The notes: generated by a model not told the origin, from the letters alone. DNA of 64,000 bases from Winogradskyella helgolandensis (GCF_013404085.1 NZ_JABFHO010000001.1:2429001-2493000); one strand, 5' to 3'. Positions 44,975-54,212 are shown, numbered from the stretch's first letter. Translations and numbers: made by a program.

Positions 44975-46747
44975 ATGAAAAAATTTATAATTTACTTCGG
45001 AATATTGGTAGTAGGTGTGTCATTGGGTTGGTTGCTTTTTGGTGGTTCATCAAAAGAAGGAACAGACCATAATCACGATGCGGTTACAGCAACCAATCAA
45101 ATGTGGACTTGTTCTATGCATCCACAGATTATGCAACCAGAACCAGGCGATTGTCCTATTTGTGGTATGGATTTAATTCCTGCGGAAAGTAGTGAAGATG
45201 GTTTATTAGCAGACCAATTCAAATTGACCGAAAATGCTATGGCTTTAGCTAATATTCAAACATCTATTGTTGGTAAAGGCAATGTTGAAGGCAATACTAT
45301 CAAATTATCTGGTAAAATTGCTGAAAACGAAGAAGCCAATGCAGTACAAGTCAGTTACTTTTCAGGTAGAATTGAACGCTTGAATGTGAGTTTTACAGGT
45401 GAAGAAGTTCGTAAAGGTCAATTATTGGCGACCATTTATTCACCAGAACTCTATGCAGCACAACAAGAATTAATTACAGCAGCATCTTTAAAAGAATCAC
45501 AACCTGCTTTATACAAAGCAGTCCGTAATAAATTGAAATTATGGAAGCTCTCTGAAAATCAAGTCAATCAGATTGAAGAAACAGGGAAAGTAAAAGAAAA
45601 CTTTCCTGTTTATGCAACCGTTTCGGGTACTGTTACAGAAAAATTGGTAGAGCAAGGCGATTACATTAAACAAGGACAACCCTTACTTAAAATTGCTAAT
45701 CTAAACACGGTTTGGGGAAATTTTGATGTGTATGAAAATCAGATTGACCGCTTTAAAAAAGGACAGGAAGTGATGATAACAACCAATGCTTATCCTAATA
45801 AAGAGTTTAAAGGTAAAGTAGATTTCATTGACCCAGTTTTAAACACAAAAACAAGAACTGTAACCTTACGTGTTGTTTTAAACAATAAGGATGATGTATT
45901 TAAACCTGGGATGTTTGTAACCGCAAATATTGAAGGCAATACGACTAAAAATGACGAAGTATTAACAATTCCTGCATCTGCTGTTATGTGGACAGGTGAA
46001 CGTTCTGTGGTGTACCTTAAAACAAATCCAGACCAACCTATTTTTGAAATGGTTGAAATTAAATTAGGCAATCAAATTGGTAATCAATATGAAGTTGTAG
46101 AAGGTATATTTGCTGGAAATGAAATAGTGACTAACGGAACATTTACGGTTGATGCAGCTGCACAATTACAAGGCAAAAAGTCTATGATGAATAAAGAAGG
46201 TGGTAAAGTAATGACGGGACACGAAGGTCATTTGGGTATGGATAATAATGCATCTAACAAAGAAAGTGACCACACTAATATGAATGAGCGTTTGAAAGTG
46301 TCAGAGAAATTTCAAGAGCAGTTAAAAGCTGTTTTCAATGCGTATATCAATTTAAAAGATGCTTTAGTAAAAGAAGATTCAAAAAGTACTTCAGCAAACG
46401 CAACAACTTTATTAAATAAATTGAACAAAGTAGATATGAAATTGTTGTCAGATAATAAAGCGCATAACCATTGGATGTCATTAGAAGGCGAAATAAAATC
46501 TTCTGCAACCTCAATTTCTGAAACATCCGATATAAAATCACAAAGAGACCATTTTAAACATTTATCATCACATCTAATCAATGCTGTTCAACTATTTGGT
46601 ATCAATGAAAAGGTCTATGTAGAATTTTGTCCAATGTCAGATAACAACAATGGTGCATATTGGTTGAGTAAAGAAGAAAAAGTAATCAATCCATACTTTG
46701 GCAGCGCCATGCTAACCTGTGGTGAAGTAAAACAAGTAATAGAATAA
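44975..46747 (+). CDS. cusB: CusB-like adaptor with heavy-metal-binding module and DUF3347-type C-terminus
   Basis: The 590-residue membrane fusion protein is anchored by one N-terminal helix (FIIYFGILVVGVSLGWLLF). Residues about 44-70 form a CSMHPQ...CPICGMDL metal-binding module like those in the CopA neighbour. The adaptor body follows (GRIERLNVSFTGEEVRKGQLL, YATVSGTVTEKLVEQGDYI, GMFVTANIEG). From about residue 420 the C-terminal 170 residues look like DUF3347 (VSEKFQEQLKAVFNAYINLK, CPMSDNNNGAYWLSKEE, NPYFGSAMLTCG). This extra domain is characteristic of Bacteroidota CusB and probably delivers metal to the pump. Confidence 0.88.
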   Translation: MKKFIIYFGILVVGVSLGWLLFGGSSKEGTDHNHDAVTATNQMWTCSMHPQIMQPEPGDCPICGMDLIPAESSEDGLLADQFKLTENAMALANIQTSIVGKGNVEGNTIKLSGKIAENEEANAVQVSYFSGRIERLNVSFTGEEVRKGQLLATIYSPELYAAQQELITAASLKESQPALYKAVRNKLKLWKLSENQVNQIEETGKVKENFPVYATVSGTVTEKLVEQGDYIKQGQPLLKIANLNTVWGNFDVYENQIDRFKKGQEVMITTNAYPNKEFKGKVDFIDPVLNTKTRTVTLRVVLNNKDDVFKPGMFVTANIEGNTTKNDEVLTIPASAVMWTGERSVVYLKTNPDQPIFEMVEIKLGNQIGNQYEVVEGIFAGNEIVTNGTFTVDAAAQLQGKKSMMNKEGGKVMTGHEGHLGMDNNASNKESDHTNMNERLKVSEKFQEQLKAVFNAYINLKDALVKEDSKSTSANATTLLNKLNKVDMKLLSDNKAHNHWMSLEGEIKSSATSISETSDIKSQRDHFKHLSSHLINAVQLFGINEKVYVEFCPMSDNNNGAYWLSKEEKVINPYFGSAMLTCGEVKQVIE

Positions 46748-46779
46748 AAAATCAAGTAATAACAATTAAATTTGAAACA

Positions 46780-47274
46780 ATGAATTTTTCAAAGAAAAAT
46801 CACGAATACAAAAACAAAAATGTAATCGACGTGAGTAAAAAAGTAATTTTAAGTGTAGCTGTAATAGCAGCATTAGGTTTTACAAGTTGTAAAAACGAAA
46901 CCAAAAAAGAAACAGAAACCACAACTACTGAAATGTCAAAAGATATGGCAATCACAGACCTGTCTTTTGGTGTAAGAGGAAATTGCGGAATGTGTAAAAA
47001 CACAATCGAAAAAGCAGCTAATGGTGTTGAAGGTGTTGCAAGTGCTAATTGGGATGTCGATAAGAAGAAGATTGATGTGTCTTTTGATGATACAAAAACC
47101 GATGCAATGGCAATCCATAAAGCAATCGCAGCTTCAGGATATGATACCGAAAAAGTAGCAGGTGATGAAGAAGCATATGATGGTTTACCAGGTTGTTGTA
47201 AATACGACCACGAAATGATGATGAATCAATCTGGTGAAGAAAAAAGTGATGACCATTCAAATCACGACCATTAA
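46780..47274 (+). CDS. HMA-domain lipoprotein, putative periplasmic copper chaperone
   Basis: The 164-residue protein has a lipoprotein-type signal (VILSVAVIAALGFTSC, cysteine at residue 37). After a Thr/Glu-rich linker comes an HMA domain (FGVRGNCGMCKNTIEKAA; Cys in CGMC at about residues 68 and 71). The C-terminus has GCCKYD and ends in a His-rich HSNHDH tail. It is the last gene of the cus operon, 32 bp after cusB, and is followed by a terminator. The HMA CxxC and cysteine pair fit a copper carrier between the CopA pump and the Cus efflux complex; the direction of transfer is inferred. Confidence 0.8.
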   Translation: MNFSKKNHEYKNKNVIDVSKKVILSVAVIAALGFTSCKNETKKETETTTTEMSKDMAITDLSFGVRGNCGMCKNTIEKAANGVEGVASANWDVDKKKIDVSFDDTKTDAMAIHKAIAASGYDTEKVAGDEEAYDGLPGCCKYDHEMMMNQSGEEKSDDHSNHDH

Positions 47275-47283
47275 ACAAAAATG

Positions 47284-47313
47284 AAAGAGTCTTTTTCGGA
47301 AGGCTCTTTTTTT
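47284..47313 (+). terminator. Intrinsic terminator of the cus operon
   Basis: AAAGAGTC (47284-47291) pairs with GGCTCTTT (47302-47309), with one G-T wobble and a 10-nt loop, followed by a T run. It lies 9 bp after the last gene's stop. Confidence 0.8.
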
Positions 47314-48484
47314 ATTCCCCACAACCCAAAACCCAGTTTTTTCGTACCTCAAAATCCTCTGTCTTTTGTGTTGTTCCGCACGCCAATGCATAATTGGTTT
47401 TATGTCATAATACTTGTAGCCAGCGCTATAATAGCACATTGCTTATTTTATTTAAAAGTATCCATTTTAATAAATTGGTACAATAAAAAAGCAAAGAGCT
47501 ATTGCCAACGTTCAAAACAACTATTCCGCCACAAAACCAATCCCAAGCTATGTTACATAATAGAAGTTATAGGAGCAAAAATCCTTTCAATGGTTGCCTA
47601 CGGCGTTTTATTATATTTTTGTCGCTATAACTGCTATTATGTAAAATATCCACTCACCATCCGCACAAATCGGAACTAAAATTAAACTGTGGATATTCAC
47701 GAGTACATTAATTTAAAATAAAAATGAAACGAGCTAAATATCCGCTATTCCAACGCTCACATCCGAACTTCTAACTACATTTTGAACAAACATTAAACAG
47801 TCGAACATTCAAAGGGTAACGTTAATTTATTATAATATTCGTTATCTCATTCAACTGCACAAAACCATCGTTAAGTCCAAGTATTCCTTACCTCAAGTCT
47901 TTGTTTGTTTCATTTCGTTAACAAATATTAAAGACCACTTTTCCCCACCACCCAAGTCAGCGGTTATAAAAAAATAGGTTTATAATATGTAGTATTACGC
48001 CATAGCACATTACTTTTTATCGTGCCTCAAAAAAGCAATAAGCTATTGTCTAAAAGTCCTGTATAAGTAGCTTGTTTAAATGCTGTTTTATCAAACAACT
48101 ATTTAAAACGCTACCCATACAAACGCTTCATCCAACGCTCAAATACGAACTGAAACCTATTTTTTTAAGTGTTAATTCCCCAGAAAAGTTAAAAGTAAAT
48201 TGAATCAAGTTTAAACAAATTTGAAATATTAAAATAAAAAAAGATGGCAAATATATGTGGCTACCTCTGCCAACCGCACAAGGCTATAAAGGTCAAGCCC
48301 TACGGGTTTTGAATAAAACTTTTTTCAAGACCCTTTTTCTTTTGATTTAGACATTCAACTCAAAAAACTTTTATCCAAAAACCTTGACAGCCTTACCCAC
48401 GCCACAACAACTATGGCTATCTTTTTTCTTTTCAAAAAAAATAATGGCGCGAAGCGTAGCGAAGCAATTTTAAATTGGATAGCT
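47314..48484. other. 1.17-kb region without a convincing gene, with degenerate repeated segments
   Basis: The region holds related segments in the same order. TAGCACATT (47432, 48003) is followed by a 20-bp A6-GCAA-AGCTATTG block (47485-47504, 48029-48048). CCAACG(C/T)TCA occurs at 47505, 47750 and 48132, the last two followed by A(T/A)-CGAAC. They look like remnants of a duplicated intergenic module or a decayed gene. A short hairpin AAGCCC-TAC-GGGTTT lies near 48295. An open frame (47281-47679) begins inside the terminator and was not accepted. Confidence 0.45.
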
Positions 48485-48925
48485 ATGTCAACTTTTGAAC
48501 TAAAAACACACCAAATCGGAAGAACCTACTCGAACCCTCATTTTTTCATTCTAAATAAAGGTCTAAACAGCGGAAAACCACTCTTAAAATCCTGTGCTAA
48601 CTGTTTCGTTGTCACTACTACAACAGAAGAGGTAAAACACACACTTTTTCACTTATCTATGATGTTGCAAATAGGCGGTTTTTACGCTTACTATTTAAAA
48701 GGTAGTGTTATTCCGTTTATTTCAATAGATGATTGTAGGAACACTTTGAAAAACAGCTACAGCTCATTGTTTTATGATGCAATTCAGTTGCAAAAACATA
48801 TTAATATTGTGTCAGCAATTAACAAAAAGGAAAAGGAGCTTCATAAAATCATTTCAAAAATGGCAGATTTGAAAGTATCATATATTCAAAGTTTATTTTC
48901 TAAAATGCAAAAAGAAGCAATCTAA
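48485..48925 (+). CDS. DUF6943-like protein
   Basis: The ATG at 48485 gives a 146-residue protein (MSTFELKTHQIGRTYSNPHF). An earlier ATG at 48413 would add an unlikely segment through a GCGAAGC repeat. The sequence FFILNKGLNSGKPLLKSCANCFVV, the hydrophobic LFHLSMMLQIGGFYAYYLKGSVIPFI and the helical, lysine-rich end match the DUF6943 family common on Bacteroidota mobile islands. The function is unknown. It has two nearby cysteines (SCANC) and a further one in DDCRN. It lies alone between the gene-poor region and DUF6266. Confidence 0.65.
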   Translation: MSTFELKTHQIGRTYSNPHFFILNKGLNSGKPLLKSCANCFVVTTTTEEVKHTLFHLSMMLQIGGFYAYYLKGSVIPFISIDDCRNTLKNSYSSLFYDAIQLQKHINIVSAINKKEKELHKIISKMADLKVSYIQSLFSKMQKEAI

Positions 48926-49050
48926 AGCAACAAAATCCATATCAAAAGAATAGCACAAAACTTGCCATATATTCAATCGGAAGGTACAACTTCGTGTTAA
49001 GTCCGTACCAAGTCCGAAGAAAATTATGTTTCATTTAAATTATTTATGTT

Positions 49051-49692
49051 ATGGGTAAAATTGCTCAAGGTATTTTAGGAGGTCTTTCAGGTAAGGTTGG
49101 TAACGTTATCGGTGGAAGCTGGAAAGGAATTGATTACATTAGAATTAAACCTTCAAGTGTAGCCAATCCAAGAACTGTTGGTCAAGTAAACCAAAGAACC
49201 AAGTTTACTGCCACTTTAGAATTTTTACAGGCTGTAAAGCCTTTTATTAAGTTAGGGTATAAAGGATTAGCTGTTAAGAAAACAGAATTTAATGCTGCAA
49301 TGTCGTATGTATTGAATAATGCGATTACAGGTACTGAACCTAACTTTGTTGTTGACTATCCAAACGCTTTAGTAAGTCGCGGAGGTTTATCTGGTGTGCT
49401 AAACCCAACGACTGATTTAGCAACTGCTGGAGAAGTAACGTTTGGTTGGGATGATAACTCTGCTGAAGGTAACGCAAATGCTACTGACAAAGCGATGTTA
49501 TTGGTTTACAATCCATCAAAAAAGGAATCTATTTCTTTACTTGATGGAGCAGACAGAACAGTAGGTTCTCAAATTGTTTCAATCCCAACAACTTATGCAG
49601 GAGATACAGTAGAGCTATTTATGGCTTTTATTACTGCTGATGGTAGTCAAGTATCAAACAGTATTTATTTAGGCTCTGGTACAGCTAATTAA
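49051..49692 (+). CDS. DUF6266 family protein
   Basis: The 213-residue protein starts MGKIAQGILGGLSGKVGNVIG, followed by GSWKGIDYIRIKP and NPRTVGQVNQRTKF, which is the signature of DUF6266, a family frequent in Bacteroidota. The rest is beta-rich with FGWDDNSAEGNANATDKAM and VSIPTTYAGDTVELFMAFI, resembling an immunoglobulin-like or surface-layer fold. It has no signal peptide. The function is unknown. It is the last gene of the island and ends in a strong terminator 170 bp before the right attachment site. Confidence 0.75.
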   Translation: MGKIAQGILGGLSGKVGNVIGGSWKGIDYIRIKPSSVANPRTVGQVNQRTKFTATLEFLQAVKPFIKLGYKGLAVKKTEFNAAMSYVLNNAITGTEPNFVVDYPNALVSRGGLSGVLNPTTDLATAGEVTFGWDDNSAEGNANATDKAMLLVYNPSKKESISLLDGADRTVGSQIVSIPTTYAGDTVELFMAFITADGSQVSNSIYLGSGTAN

Positions 49693-49712
49693 TGCTTGGT
49701 GTTTTTATTTAG

Positions 49713-49740
49713 AAACCGCTCTAATCGAGCGGTTTTTTTT
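49713..49740 (+). terminator. Intrinsic terminator of the DUF6266 gene
   Basis: AAACCGCTC (49713-49721) and GAGCGGTTT (49727-49735) form a 9-bp stem with a 5-nt loop and end in a run of T. It lies within the right end of the island. Confidence 0.88.
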
Positions 49741-49748
49741 ATGCTATA

Positions 49749-49823
49749 TTTGTTGCTCTATTTATTAATAGTTGTTGCTAATCTTCTCTTTTTATATGTT
49801 TTTTGTATGCTATTTGTTGCCCA
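49749..49823 (+). repeat. Right-end integrase arm-type repeats
   Basis: TTGTTGC occurs at 49750, 49772 and 49814, in the same orientation as the left-end copies. TTGTTGCCCA at 49814-49823 equals 18056-18065 near the left end. It ends 38 bp before the attR core. Confidence 0.55.
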
Positions 49824-49861
49824 AATGCAGTAGTACCAATGAATACAAGGGTAGTTAAATA

Positions 49862-49877
49862 TTGTATCGGGAAGTAA
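49862..49877 (+). repeat. Right attachment site (attR)
   Basis: TTGTATCGGGAAGTAA is identical to the last 16 bp of mnmE (17913-17928). Here it is in non-coding DNA, which shows the crossover duplicated the end of the gene. Confidence 0.85.
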
Positions 49878-50051
49878 AACGTCATTGCAAAATTCTTAGA
49901 TATAAATTATATAATTTTTAAAAATCTGGTATTACATTTAATGTGTGATATATGGCTTGAGCTAATATTTCAAATTTAATCTTAAGTTAACTTGTTTGTA
50001 AAATAGGTGAATAGGTATTTAATAAAGTGTTCTTCAAATTTTAGTTACATT

Positions 50052-50070
50052 TAGCCTTAAAAAAAGGCTA
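50052..50070 (+). other. Hairpin just before the TPR/LuxR gene
   Basis: TAGCCTT and AAGGCTA pair around a 5-nt A loop. The stem ends 7 bp before the ATG at 50078 and covers part of the expected ribosome-binding area, so it could restrict translation. Confidence 0.4.
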
Positions 50071-50077
50071 AGGTTTA

Positions 50078-51712
50078 ATGCATAAAAAATTACATCTATA
50101 CATCAAATGTATTGCTTTACTGATCGCGATACGTAGTTATTCTCAAGTTGATACACCTCAAACTATAGATAGCCAGATAGATAAGGGAATAGAGTTAATG
50201 TTTCAAAAAGAACATTCTCAGTCTATTGAACTATTGATTACTACAGAAGCCATAGCCAAAAAAAATCAATGGTATGAACAAGTTTTTAGGTCCACGTTAA
50301 ATATAGGGTCTAATTACTATTTTCTTTCGGATTATGGTGAGGCGGTTTTATATTACTTACAAGCCTATGAAATAGCCATTGAACATTTAGATTCGCGTCA
50401 GGAAATGACGGTGCTTAATAATATAGGTATTCTTTATTTTCAAGAAGAAGATTTATTACAGGCTAAGGATTATTTCTTTAAAGCGTACCAAAAGGCAAAA
50501 TTACTAGGAGATGAGGTCAAAGTGGGCTATTACGGGGTGAATTTAGCATTGGTCTCTAATAAAATGAAAGCGCCTGATTCTGCTCAAATTTATATTAATG
50601 AGGCCTTACCTTTATTGAAGAATGAACCTAATGTTTTAGTCACAGGAAGGATGGCGCAGTCTGAAATGTTTCTCTTAAAAAAACAATATGCCAAATCTGA
50701 AGACATTGCTCTCAATTTATTACCCAAGTTTCAAGATATATCACAAGTAGAAAATAGAGTTTTTATTCTATTGGTTTTAGCACAAATTAATGAAGATCAA
50801 AACCGTTTAGATAAAGCGCTGTATTATGGTATTGAAGCTCGAAATACGCAAGCAGGTATTGAGAATAGAGAAGAAGTCTATAGCTATTTGTCTAATTTAT
50901 ACGGTAAAAAGGGACAACTTGAAAATGCTCTAGTGTATAAAGATTCTGTAATTATTGCTTCAGACTCGCTAGCCGATATCAGAAATAGTAAGCTGTTTGA
51001 AACTGAAAAAGTAAAGTTTCAAATTCAAAATTACCAACATGAACTTTCTGAAAGTAAAGAAGTCTTAAAACAAGAGCGACGCTTCTTTTATAGTATCATC
51101 GGAATCACATTACTCAGTATGGGCTTTATCTTATGGATTTTCAGAAGTAATTCTATAAAACATAAACAACGGAAAACCATTGTAGAATTAGAGTTAGCGA
51201 AAGAGAAAAGCGATTATTTGCTTATTCAAAAGCAACTGCATGAACAAGAAACTTTAGCACTATTAGAGCAAGAACGTTTTAAAAACGAATTAGAAGTTAA
51301 AAATAGAAAGCTTACCGCTAAAGCTTTGTATTTGTCTAGTAAGAATGATTTAATTGAAGAAGTACTACAATCGCTATCTCAGAATACCGAAATTGCAGAG
51401 AATCCTGAATTAAAAAAACAGATACGGGAGTTAAAGAATCACCTTAAAACAGATACCCAATGGGATAGTTTTTTTACGCACTTTGAAGAAATTAATCAAG
51501 GGTTTTTAGATAGGCTGAGATATAAACATGATAAACTGACGCCAAGTGATATTAGGTATATCACTTATTTATATATGAATTTATCAAATAAAGAAATCGC
51601 ATCACTTTTAAACATTACACCGCAATCTTGTAGGAAGCGTAAAGAGCGACTTTCCAGTAAGTTAAATATTCCCAACAACACTACACTTCATAACTATTTA
51701 TCTACGATTTAA
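50078..51712 (+). CDS. TPR-containing LuxR-type transcriptional regulator with membrane anchor
   Basis: The 544-residue protein starts with a signal or anchor (LHLYIKCIALLIAIRSYSQ). Residues about 30-320 hold tetratricopeptide repeats (GEAVLYYLQAYEIAIEH, LNNIGILYFQEEDLLQAKDYFFKAY). A transmembrane helix (FYSIIGITLLSMGFILWIF) is followed by a long coiled coil and a C-terminal LuxR-type HTH (LTPSDIRYITYLYMNLSNKEIASLLNITPQS in pieces). The TPR part should be periplasmic and the HTH cytoplasmic, a one-component sensor-regulator layout common in Bacteroidota. It lies 110 bp before a T9SS protein it may control. A hairpin lies just upstream. Confidence 0.82.
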   Translation: MHKKLHLYIKCIALLIAIRSYSQVDTPQTIDSQIDKGIELMFQKEHSQSIELLITTEAIAKKNQWYEQVFRSTLNIGSNYYFLSDYGEAVLYYLQAYEIAIEHLDSRQEMTVLNNIGILYFQEEDLLQAKDYFFKAYQKAKLLGDEVKVGYYGVNLALVSNKMKAPDSAQIYINEALPLLKNEPNVLVTGRMAQSEMFLLKKQYAKSEDIALNLLPKFQDISQVENRVFILLVLAQINEDQNRLDKALYYGIEARNTQAGIENREEVYSYLSNLYGKKGQLENALVYKDSVIIASDSLADIRNSKLFETEKVKFQIQNYQHELSESKEVLKQERRFFYSIIGITLLSMGFILWIFRSNSIKHKQRKTIVELELAKEKSDYLLIQKQLHEQETLALLEQERFKNELEVKNRKLTAKALYLSSKNDLIEEVLQSLSQNTEIAENPELKKQIRELKNHLKTDTQWDSFFTHFEEINQGFLDRLRYKHDKLTPSDIRYITYLYMNLSNKEIASLLNITPQSCRKRKERLSSKLNIPNNTTLHNYLSTI

Positions 51713-51823
51713 TTCTTGTGTCACGCTAAAAGAACAGTAGTGTCACGGAATGTCACGCTTAAAATAAGGCATTAACGATATCGTGTATCTATATTTATCA
51801 TCCTAATCTTAAAATATGTTACG

Positions 51824-54151
51824 ATGAAAAAACAAATTACTTTATTACTTTTTTTCTTAAGCGTTATCATTTCAACTAAAGCCACTGCGCAAATTGAATT
51901 TGAAGGAGCAAAAGCTTATGGACAATTATTTGATGTTACTTATAGTAAAACACAAGAGAATGTCATTTATGCTCACACCTTGACGAATCATGTTGTAGCG
52001 TCTGTAGATGGCGGTGACACTTGGGATATTTTATATTCAGATCCTTTAGATAATTATGCCACTATAAAAGATTTAAAATTAATTAATGATGGAGCTGCTC
52101 TAAGTTTTAATATTAAAGCAGAAGGTACTGATTATAATAAAATAGTAATATTCGATTTAGCTACAGCTTCGATTACACAGACCTTTTCTCCACCCAACTC
52201 TTTTGAATTTGATATTTTAATAGAGTCTTATGATATTTCGGATACTAACAATGATGTGATGTTAATGCATACGACCTATTCTTTAGCAGGTGCTTATACT
52301 CATGAGGTGTTTTATACTTCTGATGGTGGTTTAAATTGGAACGCTGTTTACTATAGTCCTTTAAACTATCATGTTGCTGTAAACAACGTGAGTATTTCTC
52401 CTAGCGATGATAACAAGCTATTTCTTATGCGAGGTGGTTCTACAACTAGAGAGTTAGGTGGCGTTTTCGTTTCTTTAGATGCAGGGCAAACTTGGGAGAA
52501 TAAAATACCAGGAAACACGTATGACGCTATAGCCTTTAATCCAGATAATTCAGATGATATCTTATTGGGAACGGGTTATGGATACGATACTCATGTAGAA
52601 AACTTGTATCGTTCTTTAGATGGTGGATCTACTTGGGCAATTGTGCCAATCACTTGGACAACCATGTCTAATGATAATATTAATAAAATTGAATTTAACC
52701 CTAACAACTCTGACGAAATCATTGTGTTAGAAGAAAATGAAATGGTTGTATCTTCAGATAATGGTGCCACTTGGGTTAACTATGTTTACACCACAATAGA
52801 TCCAGAGACATATTACTATGGTCTAGCAGCATCGTATAATCCTTTTACGACTAATGAATTATTGATAACAACTAATTTTTATCCATTCTTAACGACAGAT
52901 GGCGGCTTAACGCTTAGTAAACTAGAAAACCCTTTTATTAATTCAACAGGTACCATTGCAGCGTTCTCTTCAGAAAACGAAAATCATATTTATTATGGTA
53001 TGCGTTCAGGTTATATGCATAAAGATTTACAAACCGAAGCTGAAGAAGGGTATGCACTTCAGTCTCTAACACAAGGTTTTGGATCAACAGTAAAGGTATT
53101 TGCAGACCCTGTTGTTCCTGGTCGTGTGTTTACTGGAAATAGAGCTCTAAATACATCATATATCAACGTGAGTTCAGCGCATGGAGCCGATTTAAAATCG
53201 ATTGCGAGCTCTATGTTCTTTTTAATTCTGACAGATGTGTCTACTTCTATTGCGAATCCAAATATTAGTTGGATATCTACAGGTTTAGAGTTGCATAAAG
53301 TGGATTTAACAGATATGGATAATATTATTGATGAAAGTATTACTATTCCACAATTAGGTGAGGTTATAAAAGCGGTACAAGTAGATAGTGAGAATGAAAG
53401 TACAATTTTTATTACCCAAGGAATTGATTTTTACAAATCAGTAGATGATGGTGCGACTTGGGCTTTAAGTAATACAGGATTGGAAGGTTTAACACTTGAT
53501 GCGCAATTAATTTTAGATATTGAACAAAACCCCTTAAATGCTAATCAATTAATGCTATCTACAACTAATGGTATCTATTTGTCTGAGAACAAAGGAGATT
53601 CTTGGAGTTTAATTTCTTCTGAATTTACAGACAATGTCGCCTTTTCGTCAATTACAGAGAATGCAATCGTTGGAGTGACGCACTATTCTGATGGGTTTAA
53701 CGTGCCTTTACCAGTTGCCAAAGCAAAAATTATTATAAGTACTGATTTGGGTGAAACATGGACTGAAATTTCTCCTGAAATGCTAGAATATCCTTTTACT
53801 GAGTCTTCTGCAATGCTGTTTACGGAGGATAATATTACTGTTTACTTAGGTGTTCATGATTTAGGTTTAATAAAATATGATATTGATATATCAACACTAT
53901 CAGTTAGTTCAGAGTTACCATTTAATAACACTATTAAATTTTATCCTAATCCAACCCAAAATAGTTTTCTAGTGGTAGGTGATGATTCTATTAAAGCTAT
54001 TAGTATATACTCAATTTCCGGACAAGAAGTTAAGAGCGTCAAGAATGTAAGTTCAGAAATTAATGTAAGTGATTTAGCGGCTGGTGTTTATTTGGTAAAA
54101 GTACAAACTGCAAACAGTACAATTACTAAGCGCCTAATAAAGTCTAATTAG
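51824..54151 (+). CDS. Secreted BNR/Asp-box beta-propeller protein with T9SS sorting domain
   Basis: The 775-residue protein has a signal peptide (LLLFFLSVIISTKATAQ). Asp-box repeats (SxDxGxTW) recur through residues 60-640: SVDGGDTW, TSDGGLNW, SLDAGQTW, SLDGGSTW, SSDNGATW, SVDDGATW and SENKGDSW, as in sortilin-like (VPS10) and sialidase-type propellers. No sialidase active-site arginines were identified. The C-terminus (FYPNPTQNSFLVV, IYSISGQEV, LAAGVYLVKV, TKRLIKSN) is a T9SS type A sorting domain, so it is exported to the cell surface. Its ligand is unknown. Confidence 0.85.
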   Translation: MKKQITLLLFFLSVIISTKATAQIEFEGAKAYGQLFDVTYSKTQENVIYAHTLTNHVVASVDGGDTWDILYSDPLDNYATIKDLKLINDGAALSFNIKAEGTDYNKIVIFDLATASITQTFSPPNSFEFDILIESYDISDTNNDVMLMHTTYSLAGAYTHEVFYTSDGGLNWNAVYYSPLNYHVAVNNVSISPSDDNKLFLMRGGSTTRELGGVFVSLDAGQTWENKIPGNTYDAIAFNPDNSDDILLGTGYGYDTHVENLYRSLDGGSTWAIVPITWTTMSNDNINKIEFNPNNSDEIIVLEENEMVVSSDNGATWVNYVYTTIDPETYYYGLAASYNPFTTNELLITTNFYPFLTTDGGLTLSKLENPFINSTGTIAAFSSENENHIYYGMRSGYMHKDLQTEAEEGYALQSLTQGFGSTVKVFADPVVPGRVFTGNRALNTSYINVSSAHGADLKSIASSMFFLILTDVSTSIANPNISWISTGLELHKVDLTDMDNIIDESITIPQLGEVIKAVQVDSENESTIFITQGIDFYKSVDDGATWALSNTGLEGLTLDAQLILDIEQNPLNANQLMLSTTNGIYLSENKGDSWSLISSEFTDNVAFSSITENAIVGVTHYSDGFNVPLPVAKAKIIISTDLGETWTEISPEMLEYPFTESSAMLFTEDNITVYLGVHDLGLIKYDIDISTLSVSSELPFNNTIKFYPNPTQNSFLVVGDDSIKAISIYSISGQEVKSVKNVSSEINVSDLAAGVYLVKVQTANSTITKRLIKSN

Positions 54152-54212
54152 TATTATTGATTTTTCAATATCACTTATAGTTCTTTTTTAATTTAAGAGC
54201 TGATATTTATTG

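Larger units (their letters stand above)
17913..49877. mobile_element. Integrative island in the 3' end of mnmE, carrying HEPN-Argonaute and metal-resistance genes
   Basis: The boundaries are a perfect 16-bp direct repeat, TTGTATCGGGAAGTAA. The left copy is the end of mnmE and the right copy lies in non-coding DNA. A tyrosine recombinase gene starts about 600 bp from the left end, and both ends carry TTGTTGC-type repeats suited to integrase arm binding. The cargo is replication-type genes (VirE-N, DUF3987), HTH regulators, an XRE/HEPN/Argonaute cassette, czc and cus efflux clusters, DUF6943 and DUF6266. No relaxase, coupling ATPase or conjugation gene is visible, so it resembles a mobilizable or satellite-like genomic island rather than a full conjugative element. 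Its length is about 31.96 kb. Confidence 0.85.

Noticed and set aside
47281..47679. Open frame of 132 codons after the cus operon, with a hydrophobic segment
   Set aside because: It starts inside the operon terminator and runs through segments that are repeated elsewhere in the same non-coding stretch; no family resemblance was seen.
47432..48141. Repeats as integron attC sites or a CRISPR array
   Set aside because: CCAACG(C/T)TCA copies lack the paired core sites of attC and are not regularly spaced like CRISPR units.
48244..48312. Short frame MANICGYLCQPHKAIKVKPYGF-like, 22 residues
   Set aside because: Too short, with no ribosome-binding context that stands out; possibly a leader peptide but unsupported.
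49051..49692. Calling the DUF6266 gene a phage structural protein and the island a prophage
   Set aside because: No terminase, portal, capsid or tail genes are present; the evidence only supports an unknown family in a genomic island.
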